50,924 nucleotides of DNA from Betaproteobacteria bacterium HGW-Betaproteobacteria-6 (lineage in GTDB: Bacteria > Pseudomonadota > Gammaproteobacteria > Burkholderiales > Rhodocyclaceae): assembly GCA_002842145.1 (NCBI GenBank), contig PHCF01000062.1, positions 1 to 50,924 of the forward strand, read 5' to 3'. Shown here in pieces: positions 8,935-19,899 of the stretch. Position 1 is the stretch's first letter, and every line of letters starts with the position of its first letter. The notes under the pieces are model-generated. The model did no database searches. It was given only the letters and a program-made list of their open reading frames with translations, and was not told where the DNA came from. The position numbers were made by a program, and so were the translations under genes.

Positions 8935-9552
8935 TGCTGGCCGTATCCCGCAAACTTTTCCAGCACGGCGGCCATTTCCTTGGCCGAGAGCAGGACCGGC
9001 TGGCCGAGCTGGCAGGCGCGCCAGTATTGCTCGCAGAGTTCTTCGAGTTCGATGGCCAGCGCAAGGGCTTCGCTCAGGTCGCGTCCGGCGACCAGCATGC
9101 CGTGATTGGCCAGCAGGCAGGCCTGACGTCCGGCCATGGCGGCCATTGCTACGGTCGACAGGGATTCCGAGCCAAAAATGGAATAGTCGGCGCAGCGGAT
9201 GGTGTCGCCGCCGAAGCGGGCGATCATGTAGTGAAACGGCGGAATGTCGAGGCGCAGGCAGGCCAGGCTGACGGCGAAGGGCGAGTGGGCGTGCAGGACG
9301 GCGCCGACTTCCGGCCGGCTGGCGTAGAGGTCGCGGTGGAAGCGCCATTCGGACGAGGGCTTGCGGGGGCCGACGTGCGAACCGTCGAGCGCCATGAGTG
9401 GGATGTCGTCTTCGATCAGGTTGGCGTAGGCCATGCCGGTCGGCGTGATGTAAAAGCCGTCGCCGCTGCGCACGCTGACGTTGCCGGCGGTGCTGCGGTT
9501 GAGGCCGGCCGGTTGCATGGCGCGGGCCGTGGCGATCAGTTCGGCGCGCAGG

Positions 9553-9560
<8 letters not shown>
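8931..9560 (-). CDS. class II aldolase/adducin family protein (Ald2-like, deoxyribulose-phosphate cleavage)
   Basis: Zinc-dependent aldolase of 209 residues related to L-fuculose-phosphate aldolase. The metal-binding histidines are visible in VLHAHSPFA and in ANHGML, and an early NRSTAGNVSVR block fits substrate-phosphate binding. It starts with GTG (9558-9560) eight bases inside the end of mtnA, so the two are translationally coupled. In organisms studied by others, an Ald2 beside MtnA cleaves 5-methylthioribulose-1-phosphate or 5-deoxyribulose-1-phosphate to dihydroxyacetone phosphate and an aldehyde. That role is inferred here from context. Confidence 0.82.
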
Positions 9561-10641
<1,081 letters not shown>

Positions 10642-10689
10642 GGGCCGCATTGTGGCATAGTGCCTTCTTCCAAAACACCCGCCTGCACC

Positions 10690-11847
10690 ATGGAAACTCC
10701 CGTTCGCATCGACTCCCGCTTCCCGGACATGGGGACCACCATCTTCACCGTCATGAGTCGTCTCGCCGCCGAATGCGGGGCGGTCAACCTGTCGCAGGGT
10801 TTCCCCGATTTCCAGGCCGAGCCGGCCTTGTTCGATGCCGTGCATCGCCACATGCTGGCCGGGCGCAACCAGTATGCGCCGATGGCCGGCATGCCGGCGT
10901 TGCGGCAGGCCATCGTCGACAAGGTGGCGGCGCTTTACGGCGCGCGCTACGACGTCGAGTCGGAAGTCACCGTGACGGCCGGGGCGACGCAGGCCATCTT
11001 TACCGCCATCGCTGCCTTTGTCCGGCCGGGCGACGAGGTCATCGTCTTCGAGCCGGTCTATGACTCTTACGTCCCCTCCATCGAAACGGTCGGCGGCAAG
11101 GCGGTCTACGCCCAGCTGAGCTTCCCGGACTACGTGCCGGACTGGGCCCAGGTGGCCAGCCTGATCACGCCGAAAACGCGGATGATCATCGTCAATTCAC
11201 CGCACAACCCGACGGGCAGCCTGTTGTCTACGGTCGACCGGGAAAAACTCGCCAAATTGATTTCCGGCACCGACATCGTCGTGCTCTCCGACGAGGTCTA
11301 CGAGCACATCCTGTTCGACGGCGAACAGCATGCCAGCATCTGCGCCCATCCCGAACTGGCGGCGCGCAGCATCGTCGTCTCGAGTTTCGGCAAGACCTAT
11401 CACATCACGGGCTGGAAAATCGGTTACGTCGTCGGCCCGGCGGCGCTCATGGCCGAGTTCCGCAAGGTTCACCAGTTCAACGTCTTCACTGTGCACGCGC
11501 CGTCGCAACTGGCACTTGCCGAGTACATGGAGGATGCCGAACGGCATCTCCGGCTGGCCGCTTTTTACCAGGATAAAAGGGATTTCTTCCGCCATTTGCT
11601 GGCCGCCACGCCGTTCGAGCTGCTGCCCTGCCGCGGCACCTATTTCCAGCTGGCGCGGTACGACCGCATCTCGGATTTGCCTGACCGCGCCTTCGCCGAA
11701 TGGATGACCCGCGAAGTCGGCGTTGCCGTCATTCCGGTCTCGGTGTTTTATGCCGACGGGCGCGACGACAAGGTGGTCCGCTTCTGTTTCGCCAAGCAGG
11801 AAAGTACGCTGATGGCCGCCGCGGAGCGCCTCTGTAAAGCTTTGTAA
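10690..11847 (+). CDS. methionine-type PLP aminotransferase (YbdL-like, class I/II)
   Basis: A 385-residue fold-type I aminotransferase, nearly the length of E. coli YbdL, which prefers methionine and would make methionine from its 2-keto acid at the end of methionine salvage. Visible motifs: VNLSQGFPDF at the N-terminus, VNSPHNPTG, VLSDEVYEHI, and the PLP lysine in SSFGKTYHITGWK. It is divergent from mtnA with a 48-bp shared control region, which fits a salvage role. A copy of the dispersed motif at 11228-11260 encodes LSTVDREKLAKLI between the PHNPTG and DEVYEH motifs, and the spacing of those motifs equals that in YbdL, so nothing was inserted. Confidence 0.88.
   Translation: METPVRIDSRFPDMGTTIFTVMSRLAAECGAVNLSQGFPDFQAEPALFDAVHRHMLAGRNQYAPMAGMPALRQAIVDKVAALYGARYDVESEVTVTAGATQAIFTAIAAFVRPGDEVIVFEPVYDSYVPSIETVGGKAVYAQLSFPDYVPDWAQVASLITPKTRMIIVNSPHNPTGSLLSTVDREKLAKLISGTDIVVLSDEVYEHILFDGEQHASICAHPELAARSIVVSSFGKTYHITGWKIGYVVGPAALMAEFRKVHQFNVFTVHAPSQLALAEYMEDAERHLRLAAFYQDKRDFFRHLLAATPFELLPCRGTYFQLARYDRISDLPDRAFAEWMTREVGVAVIPVSVFYADGRDDKVVRFCFAKQESTLMAAAERLCKAL
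11228..11260 (+). repeat. dispersed motif, copy inside the aminotransferase gene
   Basis: Begins ctacggtcgaccgggaaaaa, followed by ctcgccaaattga. It carries the perfect palindromic form CGGTCGACCG of the core and sits in frame within the coding sequence. Confidence 0.7.
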
Positions 11848-11872
11848 TGAAATATGAATTTATGAAAACTGC

Positions 11873-11902
11873 TTGACCGTCTCGCGCCGCAAGACAAATA
11901 AT
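11873..11902 (+). promoter_or_regulatory. candidate sigma-70 promoter of mscL
   Basis: TTGACC (11873-11878) and AATAAT (11897-11902) with an 18-nt spacer match the consensus at 5/6 each, 33 nt before the mscL ATG. A strong ribosome site AAGGAGA (11924-11930) precedes the ATG at 11935. Confidence 0.5.
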
Positions 11903-11934
11903 CGGCCGATCAAAAACAAACCCAAGGAGAAAAC

Positions 11935-12366
11935 ATGAGTATTGTTCAGGAGTTCAAGGAATTCGCCGTCAAGGGCAACGCGATGGATCTCGCCGTCGGT
12001 GTCATCATCGGTGGCGCGTTCGGCAAGATCGTCGATTCCATCGTCGGAGACCTGATCATGCCGCTGGTCAGCCGCGTTGTCGGCAAACTCGATTTTTCCA
12101 ACCTGTTCGTCGTGCTTGGCGACAACCCGAACAACCTCGTCGCCCTCGCCGAAATCAAGAAGGCAGGCATTCCCGTTTTTGCCTACGGCTCCTTCCTGAC
12201 CATCCTGGTTAACTTCGTCATTCTCGCCTTCATCATCTTCATGATGGTCAAACAGCTCAACCGCCTGCGCAACGAAGCGCCGGCCCCGGAACCGGAACCG
12301 GAAGCGCCGGTGACGCCGGAAGATGTCATGCTGCTGCGCGAGATCCGCGATTCGCTGAAAAAGTAA
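11935..12366 (+). CDS. mscL: large-conductance mechanosensitive channel
   Basis: Homopentameric inner-membrane channel that opens under membrane tension to release solutes on hypo-osmotic shock. The 143-residue protein has the N-terminal amphipathic helix ([15 protein letters not shown]), pore helix TM1 with the glycine-rich [18 protein letters not shown], a periplasmic loop, TM2 ([21 protein letters not shown]) and a charged C-terminal helix after a proline/glutamate linker. Length is normal. Single-gene unit with its own likely promoter and a terminator at 12385-12408. Confidence 0.96.
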   Translation: MSIVQEFKEFAVKGNAMDLAVGVIIGGAFGKIVDSIVGDLIMPLVSRVVGKLDFSNLFVVLGDNPNNLVALAEIKKAGIPVFAYGSFLTILVNFVILAFIIFMMVKQLNRLRNEAPAPEPEPEAPVTPEDVMLLREIRDSLKK

Positions 12367-12384
12367 TCGCCTTTCACCCCGATC

Positions 12385-12408
12385 AGGCCGCCGTGTGCGG
12401 CCTTTTTT
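12385..12408 (+). terminator. intrinsic terminator after mscL
   Basis: Stem aggccgc (12385-12391) / gcggcct (12397-12403) with loop cgtgt, running into a six-T tract, 19 nt after the mscL stop. Confidence 0.9.
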
Positions 12409-12421
12409 CATGGTGGTGGGC

Positions 12422-12460
12422 CATTCCTACGGTCAACCGGGAAAAACGGCCAAAATCGAC
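12422..12460 (+). repeat. dispersed motif, intergenic copy (mscL-glnE)
   Basis: One of the best copies: cattc, then ctacggtcaaccgg, an A-run, cggccaaaa and tcgac, two mismatches to the majority sequence over 34 nt. It lies between the mscL terminator and the convergent end of glnE, where it encodes nothing. Confidence 0.8.
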
Positions 12461-12507
12461 ATGGGCAGCGGCGGGTAGTTGTGCCCAAAACCCGCCGCGA
12501 CTGCCCG

Positions 12508-15149
12508 TCAGTTACCGAAAACCGCCACCCAGAGCTGGCGGACGGCGGTGATGTGCTTTTCCACCTCGTCGCGCGGAATCGGCGCCTTGGGGGTCGCCGA
12601 CAGCCGTCGGGCGTGCTGCAGGCGGCGGTATTCGCGATAAGCGTTGCCCGCCGCTTCGGCCTGCTGCGGGTCGATCAAGCCGAGTTCGCCGGCCATGCGC
12701 AGCAGCGCGATGTTGCCAAGGTTGCCGGTCAGGCTGGCGTGCTCGTGCGAATAGCCGAGGATCAGCGTCTGGACGATGAATTCGACGTCGATGATGCCGC
12801 CCGGATCATGCTTGAGGCCGAACAGGGTGTCACTCTTCGAACCGTGCGCGTCGACCATTTTCTGGCGCATGGCGACGACTTCTTCCTTGAGCTTGGCGAG
12901 GTCGCGCGGCAGGCGCAGGATTTCGCAGCGGATTGCCTCGAAACGCTGGCCGACGGCCGGATCGCCGGCACAGAATCGAGCCCGGGTCAGGGCCTGGTGC
13001 TCCCAGGTCCAGGCGTTCTTGAGTTCGTAATCGCGGAAAGAGTCGACCGACACAGCGAGCAGGCCGGCGTCGCCATTCGGACGCAGACGCAGGTCGGTTT
13101 CGAACAGGATGCCGGCCGGCGTCTGGCTGGACAGCCAGGAGTTGAGGCGCTGGCCGAGACGGGTGTAATTCTCCGGGGCGTCCTGATCGTCGTCGTCGTA
13201 GAGGTAAACAAGGTCGAGGTCGGAGGCGTAGCCGAGTTCCTTGCCGCCCATTTTGCCGTAGCCGATGACGGCGAATTTCGGCGTGGCGCAATGGCGGTTC
13301 TTGATTTTGCCCCACACCAGCGGAAGGGTTTCCTGGACGATGGTATCGGCCAGTTCGGTCAGGTGGTCGGAGAGGCTCTCGATGGTCTGCAGGCCGGCCA
13401 GGTCCTGCGCCAGCAGCCGGAAAACCTGGCCATGGTGCATTTCGCGCAGGATGTCCATTTCGCGCTCGGTGTCGTCGGCGTATTGCGCCAGGTTGTCGCG
13501 CAGGATCTGGCGGAAACCGGTCCAGTCGGTGGCAATTTCGTAGAGGCGGGGGTCGAGCAGTTCATCGAGGAGCAGCGGATGGCGGTTCAGGTAATCGGCC
13601 GCCCAGTTCGAGGCGCACATCATGTCGGCGACCCGGCGCAGCGCCATTGGATATTGCTGGAGCAGGGCGAGATAGGCGCCGCGCCGGGCGATGCCTTCGA
13701 GGAAGCTCAGGCCGCGGGCCAGCGTCGTGTCGGGGGCTGAGGTGGCACCGGCCGCCTCGATCAGGCGCGGGCCGACGGCATCGAGCCTGGCCCGGTTGGT
13801 CGCCGGCAGTTGCAGGTAGCGGCTGGCGGCGCGCAATTCGGCCAGACGGGCGATGGCCTCCTTGGGGTGACGAAAACCGAGATTGCCGAAGGCTTCGATC
13901 GCCGTGTCGTCGTCGAGCTGGCCTTGCCACAGGCCGGTCAGCGGATGTTCGCCGGCTTCCGGGTCGGAAAAGATGGCACCGAAGTGCTGGCTGACCTTTT
14001 CACGATGCTGGTCAAGCACGGCCAGCATCGATGGCCAGTCCGGGAAGCCCATGCTGATGGCGATGTTTTGCCGATTTTCGGCGTCGACCGGCAACATGTG
14101 CGTCTGCTTGTCCTCAACGTATTGCAACCGGTGTTCGAGGCGGCGCAGGAAGATGTAGGCCTCGCGAAGCTCCTGCTCGGTTTCGGCCGGAATGAGCTTG
14201 CGGTCGACGAGCAAGGCGAGAACGGACAGGGTCGGCCGAATTTGGAGCCCAAGGTCGCGGCCGCCGCGAATGAGCTGGAACACCTGGGCCATGAACTCGA
14301 TTTCGCGGATGCCGCCGGGGCCGAGCTTGACGTGGTCGGCCATGTCCTTGCGCGCCACTTCGCGGCTGATCTGGGCGTGCGCCGGGCGATTTTCTGCATG
14401 GCCGTCACCCAGCCCGCCTGCAGGTTGTCGCCGGCATTCATGGTGCGGCCCTTGATCCAGGCGTAGCGCTCCCATTCGCGACCCTGGGTGATGAAATAAT
14501 TTTCCAGGGCGTCGAGCGAGCAGACCAGCGGCCCGGAGTCCCCGTTCGGACGCAACCGCATGTCGACGCGAAAAACCTGGCCGTCGGCCGTCAGGTCGCC
14601 GAGCGCGCCGATGATGCGCTTGCCGAGACGGGTGAAGAAATCAAAATTCTCGATGCTTTTCGGGCCGGCCGTGTCGCCGTCTTCAGGGTAAACGAAGATG
14701 TAGTCGACGTCGGACGACACGTTCAATTCGCGGCCGCCCAGCTTGCCCATGCCGATGACCAGCAGGCGCTGCGGCTGGCCGGCCTTGTCGAGCGGTTCGC
14801 CGTAGCTGGCGACGAGCTGGCGGTGATAGTGGTCGAGCGCGAAATTGGTCGTCACGTCGGCGAGCAGCGTCATGCATTCGACGATCTCGGCCAGTGGTGC
14901 CAGTCCGCCCAGGTCGCGCAACACCAGATGGGCCATGGTGCGATGGCGCAGGCGGCGCAAGGCGCGACGAACGGCGTCGTCGTCGGCGAAGGCCTCTTGC
15001 AGCGGCGCCCGCAGCATGGCTTCGTTGAGCGGCTGCAGCCAGGTGGCATGCAGTTCGGGGATCAGTTCCGGGTGGGCCTGGAGCAGATTGGCCAGGTAAC
15101 GGCTGTGGTGCATGGCCGCCTGCCAGCGGGGATCGAGGGTGGTGTCCAT
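12508..15149 (-). pseudogene. glnE: glutamine synthetase adenylyltransferase/removase, interrupted by a frameshift and deletion
   Basis: GlnE adds and removes AMP on glutamine synthetase according to nitrogen status. The N-terminal (removase) half starts at ATG 15149 (MDTTLDPRWQ) and shows GMGKLGGRELNVSSDVD and RVDMRLRPNGDSGP. It runs to WIKGRTMNAGDN near 14430. The reading then has to change frame near 14380-14385 to continue with HAQISREVARKDMADHVKL and GPGGIREIEF, through the C-terminal adenylyltransferase half (GYGKMGGKELGYASDLD, TDLRLRPNGDAG) to the stop at 12508. Between WIKGR and the second block the usual RPFVFRKYLDF-like segment is absent; about 46-55 nt seem missing. Unless the break is a sequencing or assembly error, no full-length bifunctional enzyme is made. 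Confidence 0.85.
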
Positions 15150-15240
15150 GATGGTCCTTCGGCAGCTTGGCCGAAAAGGTAGAATGTCGTTTTTATCCAG
15201 TATCCGATTGTAGCCGAATCCCCCGGCTATCCCGACAGAT

Positions 15241-18200
15241 GTGCGCATCGCGCTGTATCACCGCCTGCATTGGCTGTGGCCGGTGCTCGCCAGTCGTGGC
15301 ATCCGTCTGCTCGGCTGGGGGCTGTTTGCTGCCTGGCTGGCCTTTGTCGTTCTGATTCTGGCCCTGCGCTACGCGGTTCTTCCGAGGATAGGCGACTACC
15401 AGACCGAGATCGAGCGGGCGGCAACGCAGGCTGTCGGGCTGCCGGTCAAGATCGGCCGCATCAAGGCGCGCTGGCAGGGGCTGAATCCTGATCTGGTGCT
15501 CGACGAAGTGACGATTGCCGACCGCCAGGGCGCCCCGGCCTTTTCGCTGGCGCGCATCGAAGGCGTCCTTTCCTGGCACACCCTGTGGCGCCTGCGACCG
15601 ACGCTGGCCCTGCTCGCTTTCGATGGCCCGGTGCTCCACATCCGACGGGAAACCAACGGCAAGATCACGGTGGCCGGTGTCGATACCGAAGGCGAGAGCG
15701 ATCCGGCCTTCGGCGAGTGGGTTCTCGAACAAAAGCGCATTCGCATCCATGATGCGACGATCGTCTGGGACGACCGCCTGCGCAAGGCGCCGCCGCTCGT
15801 TCTCGAAGACCTGCAGTTTGCCCTCGACAACAACGGGCGCCGCCATCGCTTTGGCCTGTCGGCTGCGCCGCCCGACGAGCTGGCCGCCCGTGTCGACATC
15901 CGGGGTGAGGTCAAGGGCGATCTGGGCGAGGCGCTGGAGCATTTGTCCGGGCAGCTTTTTGTCGAACTTGATTACGCCGATCTGGCCGGCTGGCGGGCCT
16001 GGGTCGATTATCCCGTGCATCTGCCACGGGGCCGCGGGGCGCTACGCCTGTGGGGCGATCTCGGCGACGGAACCGGCAAACTGACGGCCGACGTGGCGCT
16101 CGAAGAGGTGCGCATGCGTCTTGGCCGCAAGCTGCCCGAACTCGAACTGGCCAGCATGCGCGGCCGGATCGAGGGGCAATACAAGGCTGATACCTGGATG
16201 GTCGCCGGGCACAAGGTCGAATTGCAGACGGAGGATGGCATCCGCATTGCGCCGAGCGATTTCAAGGTCGAATGGCGGCGGGATCCGGTGACTGCTACGG
16301 TCAACGGCAATTCCAGTGCCAGTTTTCTCGATCTCGCCGTGCTCGGCCGCCTGGCCGCCTATTTGCCGCTCGACGCACAAAGCCGGGGTCTGCTCCTCCG
16401 CCACCGGCCGCAGGGGCGGATTGCCGAATTGCGGGCGAGCTGGACGCTCGATGGCGAAAAGCTCCGTCACTACAGCCTGAGGGCCGGTTTCCGCGACATG
16501 GGGATCGAGGCTGATCGCTATTTCCCCGGGGCCGGTGGCGTTTCCGGGTCAATCGATCTGACCGAAAAAGGCGGCGATCTGCGGCTCGATTCCGGCGTTT
16601 CGAGCCTGTCGTTGCCGGCCATTTTTCCCGAGCCGGATATCGCGCTCGATGCGCTCAAGGTCAAGGCGAGCTGGAAAAATACGCCGCAAGGGACCGACAT
16701 CAAACTCGATAAACTCGAATTCGCCGGGCCGGATGCGGCCGGTTCGGCCCAGGGAACGTACCGCTACACAGGCGAAGGACCTGGCGAAATCGACCTGACG
16801 GCGAGCATCGAGCGCGGCGAGGGACGCGCCGTCTGGCGTTACATGCCGCACGCCGTCAATGCCACGGCCCGGAACTGGATCCGGCGCGGCATCGTCGGCG
16901 GTCGCGGTTACGACGGCAAGCTCATTCTCAAGGGCAATCTCAAGGATTTCCCCTTCCGCGACGGCAAGGGCGGCAAGTTCATCGTCACCGCCAAGGCGAC
17001 CGGCGCCAAGGTCGATTATGCCGACGGCTGGCCGGTCATCGACGACATCGACGCCGACATGAGTTTCGACACCGGCATGCGCATCCAGGCCAGCAAGGGG
17101 CGCATCCTCGGCGCCACGCTGGCCGACGTCAAGGTCGTTATTCCCGATTTTGAGTCGCATGAAGAAATGCTGCTCGTGCGCGGCACGGCTCGTGGGCCGA
17201 CCGGCGAATTCCTGCGTTTCATCGAGGAAAGCCCGGTGACGGAAAAAATCGATCGCTTCACCGAAGGCATGAAGGCCGTCGGTAACGGCAGTCTCAAACT
17301 CGAGCTCGATATTCCCCTGCGCCATGCGCTCGATACCAGAATGCGCGGTGACTATCGTTTCCTCAACAACCAGTTGCAGCCGCTCGCCGGTCTGCCGCCG
17401 CTGACCCAGGTCAATGGCCGCCTGCTGCTCACCGAAAATACCGTGGCTTCGCAGGATATTGCTGGCCAGGTCTTCGGCGGGCCGCTCAGGGTGCAGGTCA
17501 GGAGTGCTGCTGAAAAGGTGGCCGTGCTGGCCACCGGCACAGCTGCCATCGGCGAGGTAAGCCGGCATTTTGGCTGGCCCTTGATCAACCATCTGGGCGG
17601 CAATGCAGCCTGGAACGCCGACATCAGCATCCGCCGACGCAATGCCGACGTGGTGGTCGAGTCCGACCTGCTGGGGATCAGTTCGCCGTTGCCCGATCCG
17701 CTCAACAAGAATGCCATGACGGCGCTGCCCCTGCGCATCGAGCGCACAGCGCCGGATGCCGAGCGCGAGCAGTACCGGATCACGCTTGGCAAGCTTGGCC
17801 AAGGGCTGGTCGTTCGCCGCCAGGGAAACTGGGAGCGGGGCGTCTTGACGGTTGGCGAGGGCGAGTTGCGCCTGCCGGAAAAAGGGCTGGCGGTGCGCGT
17901 GGCAAGCCCGCGCATTGACGCCGATGCCTGGCGGAATTTCCTGCCCGAGGGGGCGGCTGGAGGCGAGGGCAGCGGCCTGGCGCTTAGCGTGGTTACGCTG
18001 AAGACGCCGCAGTTGCATCTCTTCGATCGCGATTACAATCAGGTCGAGGTCAGCCTGCGGCCGCGCGACAGCGGCTGGCAGATCGGCCTCAATACCCGCG
18101 AGGCGGTCGGCAATGTTTTCTGGATGAGTGCGGGCGAAGGCTGGGTCGAGGGTAATTTCAAGCGTCTCGTGATACAGCCGGCGGCCGAGGCCGCCGAGGG

Positions 18201-19083
18201 CACTTCGTCGCTGATCAATACGCTGCCCGGCATGAGCCTGACGGTCGACGACTTTTTCGTTGGCGAAAAGGCACTTGGCCGGCTCGAACTCAAGGCGCGC
18301 AACGACAAGGGGGCGTGGCACCTCGATAACCTGAACCTGGAAAACCCGGACGGCGGCCTGAAGGGCAAGGCGGTCTGGAACAATACGGGATCCAACCATA
18401 CCCGGCTTGATTTCGAACTCAACGCCAGGGACATGGGCAAATTGCTCGACCGGCTCGGCTACGCCGACTCGGTGCGGCGCGGCAAGGCCAAAATGACCGG
18501 CGATCTGAAGTGGAACGGCCCTCTCACCTCTCTTCACTATCCGTCGTTGACGGGGCAGCTCAACGTCGAAGCGGAAAAGGGCCAGTTCAACAAGCTGGAA
18601 CCGGGTGTCGGCAAGCTCCTCGGGTTGATTTCCCTGCAGTCGCTGCCGCGTCGGCTGACCCTGGATTTTCGGGATATTTTCAGCGACGGCCTGGCTTTCG
18701 ACAGCATCGAAGGCAAGCTGTCCATCCGCCAGGGCGTCATGCGGACCGTCGATCCTTTGCGCATTTACGGGCCGTCGGCGCAGATCGAAATGCAGGGTGA
18801 AACCGACCTCAAGGCTGAAACGCAGGACATGCAGGTGGTTGTCCGTCCCGAACTGGGCGGTTTGGCAGCGGTGGGGGCGGCGGCGCTGGTCAATCCGGTG
18901 GTCGGCGCGGCGGCGCTGGTTGCCAATACGGTGCTGCAAAAGCCGCTTAATCGCCTGTTCAGCTATCGCTATCATGTCACCGGCACCTGGGCCGATCCGC
19001 TGGTCGACAAGACCGGCGAATCGGCGCCCGAGACAAAGTTGCCGCCGGAAACGGACAGCCAACCCGTGGAGAGCAAGCCATGA
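15241..19083 (+). CDS. yhdP: YhdP family protein (AsmA-like, TIGR02099)
   Basis: Very large envelope protein of 1280 residues, the normal length for YhdP. A single N-terminal membrane helix (about 22-48, LGWGLFAAWLAFVVLILAL) anchors a long beta-rich periplasmic region with DUF3971/AsmA-like repeats. YhdP in E. coli, with TamB and YdbH, is thought to carry phospholipids between the inner and outer membranes. The GTG start at 15241 lies 91 bp from the divergent glnE start. The gene leads an operon: its stop overlaps the amidase ATG (ATGA). The antisense strand is open for over 800 codons here, a composition effect rather than a gene. Confidence 0.9.
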   Translation: MRIALYHRLHWLWPVLASRGIRLLGWGLFAAWLAFVVLILALRYAVLPRIGDYQTEIERAATQAVGLPVKIGRIKARWQGLNPDLVLDEVTIADRQGAPAFSLARIEGVLSWHTLWRLRPTLALLAFDGPVLHIRRETNGKITVAGVDTEGESDPAFGEWVLEQKRIRIHDATIVWDDRLRKAPPLVLEDLQFALDNNGRRHRFGLSAAPPDELAARVDIRGEVKGDLGEALEHLSGQLFVELDYADLAGWRAWVDYPVHLPRGRGALRLWGDLGDGTGKLTADVALEEVRMRLGRKLPELELASMRGRIEGQYKADTWMVAGHKVELQTEDGIRIAPSDFKVEWRRDPVTATVNGNSSASFLDLAVLGRLAAYLPLDAQSRGLLLRHRPQGRIAELRASWTLDGEKLRHYSLRAGFRDMGIEADRYFPGAGGVSGSIDLTEKGGDLRLDSGVSSLSLPAIFPEPDIALDALKVKASWKNTPQGTDIKLDKLEFAGPDAAGSAQGTYRYTGEGPGEIDLTASIERGEGRAVWRYMPHAVNATARNWIRRGIVGGRGYDGKLILKGNLKDFPFRDGKGGKFIVTAKATGAKVDYADGWPVIDDIDADMSFDTGMRIQASKGRILGATLADVKVVIPDFESHEEMLLVRGTARGPTGEFLRFIEESPVTEKIDRFTEGMKAVGNGSLKLELDIPLRHALDTRMRGDYRFLNNQLQPLAGLPPLTQVNGRLLLTENTVASQDIAGQVFGGPLRVQVRSAAEKVAVLATGTAAIGEVSRHFGWPLINHLGGNAAWNADISIRRRNADVVVESDLLGISSPLPDPLNKNAMTALPLRIERTAPDAEREQYRITLGKLGQGLVVRRQGNWERGVLTVGEGELRLPEKGLAVRVASPRIDADAWRNFLPEGAAGGEGSGLALSVVTLKTPQLHLFDRDYNQVEVSLRPRDSGWQIGLNTREAVGNVFWMSAGEGWVEGNFKRLVIQPAAEAAEGTSSLINTLPGMSLTVDDFFVGEKALGRLELKARNDKGAWHLDNLNLENPDGGLKGKAVWNNTGSNHTRLDFELNARDMGKLLDRLGYADSVRRGKAKMTGDLKWNGPLTSLHYPSLTGQLNVEAEKGQFNKLEPGVGKLLGLISLQSLPRRLTLDFRDIFSDGLAFDSIEGKLSIRQGVMRTVDPLRIYGPSAQIEMQGETDLKAETQDMQVVVRPELGGLAAVGAAALVNPVVGAAALVANTVLQKPLNRLFSYRYHVTGTWADPLVDKTGESAPETKLPPETDSQPVESKP

Positions 19084-19889
19084 CCAAGCAGAATTGCCGT
19101 ATCGCCGCCGTGCAGATGATTTCCGGGCCGCGCGTCGGGGACAATCTGGCCACGGCCGGCCGGCTTGTCGCCGAGGCCGTCGGGCAGGGCGCCCAACTGG
19201 TTGTCTTGCCCGAGTATTTTCCCATCATCGGCGCGGTCGATGCCGACCGCGTGCGGGCCCGCGAGGATTTCGGCGCCGGGCCTATCCAGTCCTGGCTGGC
19301 CGAAACGGCGCAGCGCCATGGCATCTGGATTTTTGCCGGTTCCCTGCCGTTGACCGCGAGCAAGCCCGACAAGATGCGCAATGCCAGCCTGGTCTTCAAC
19401 CCGGCCGGCGAATGTGTCGCACGGTACGACAAGATCCATCTGTTCGGCTTCCACAAGGGCGACGAGTCCTACGACGAGGCCAGCTTCATCGAGCCGGGTG
19501 AAATGCCGGTGGCGGTCGCCACGCCGTTCGGCAAGATCGCCCTGTCGATCTGCTACGACCTGCGTTTTCCCGAGCTCTACCGGGCGCTGGCGCCGGTCGA
19601 TCTGATTCTCGTGCCGGCCGCCTTCACCGAAACCACGGGCAAGGCGCACTGGGAAATCTTGCTGCGCGCCCGGGCCATCGAGAACCAGTGCTATCTTCTC
19701 GCTGTCGGACAGGGCGGGCGCCATGAGAACGGCCGCATGACCCACGGCAACAGCATGATCATCGATCCGTGGGGCGAGATTCTCGACCGCAAGCAAAAGG
19801 GGCCGGGCATCGTCATCGCCGACCTCGATCACCAGCGCATTGCCGATATTCGCGAGAGCCTGCCGGCCCTTGCCCATCGTAAACTTTAA
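19080..19889 (+). CDS. carbon-nitrogen hydrolase (nitrilase superfamily, Nit1-like amidase)
   Basis: Cytoplasmic hydrolase of 269 residues with the superfamily's Glu-Lys-Cys catalytic triad: glutamate in VLPEYFPI, lysine in YDKIHLFGF and cysteine in [11 protein letters not shown]. The [11 protein letters not shown] stretch and overall length fit the Nit1 branch, whose members remove the amide from deaminated glutathione as metabolite repair; the exact substrate is not proven by sequence. It sits between yhdP and tldD. It overlaps yhdP by four bases and is followed 10 bp later by tldD. Confidence 0.87.
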   Translation: MTKQNCRIAAVQMISGPRVGDNLATAGRLVAEAVGQGAQLVVLPEYFPIIGAVDADRVRAREDFGAGPIQSWLAETAQRHGIWIFAGSLPLTASKPDKMRNASLVFNPAGECVARYDKIHLFGFHKGDESYDEASFIEPGEMPVAVATPFGKIALSICYDLRFPELYRALAPVDLILVPAAFTETTGKAHWEILLRARAIENQCYLLAVGQGGRHENGRMTHGNSMIIDPWGEILDRKQKGPGIVIADLDHQRIADIRESLPALAHRKL

Positions 19890-19899
19890 GGAAGCTTTC

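Noticed and set aside
16295..16320. Partial motif core in yhdP (ctacggtcaacgg), and a similar start at 38028 in the sensor kinase gene
   Set aside because: Only the first 11-13 bases match and the A-rich and GGCC parts are absent.
16549..19062. Open reading of 837 codons antisense to yhdP, and similar long antisense frames at 1148-2398, 12481-13740, 19813-21222 and 27916-29592
   Set aside because: They mirror well-supported genes, have His/Gln/Arg/Asp-heavy composition typical of GC-rich reverse frames, and show no domain or ribosome site.
19328..19362. Reverse motif-like sequence in the nitrilase gene, and another near 48063-48090 in the YheT-like gene
   Set aside because: Both fall on residues expected for their families and match only loosely.
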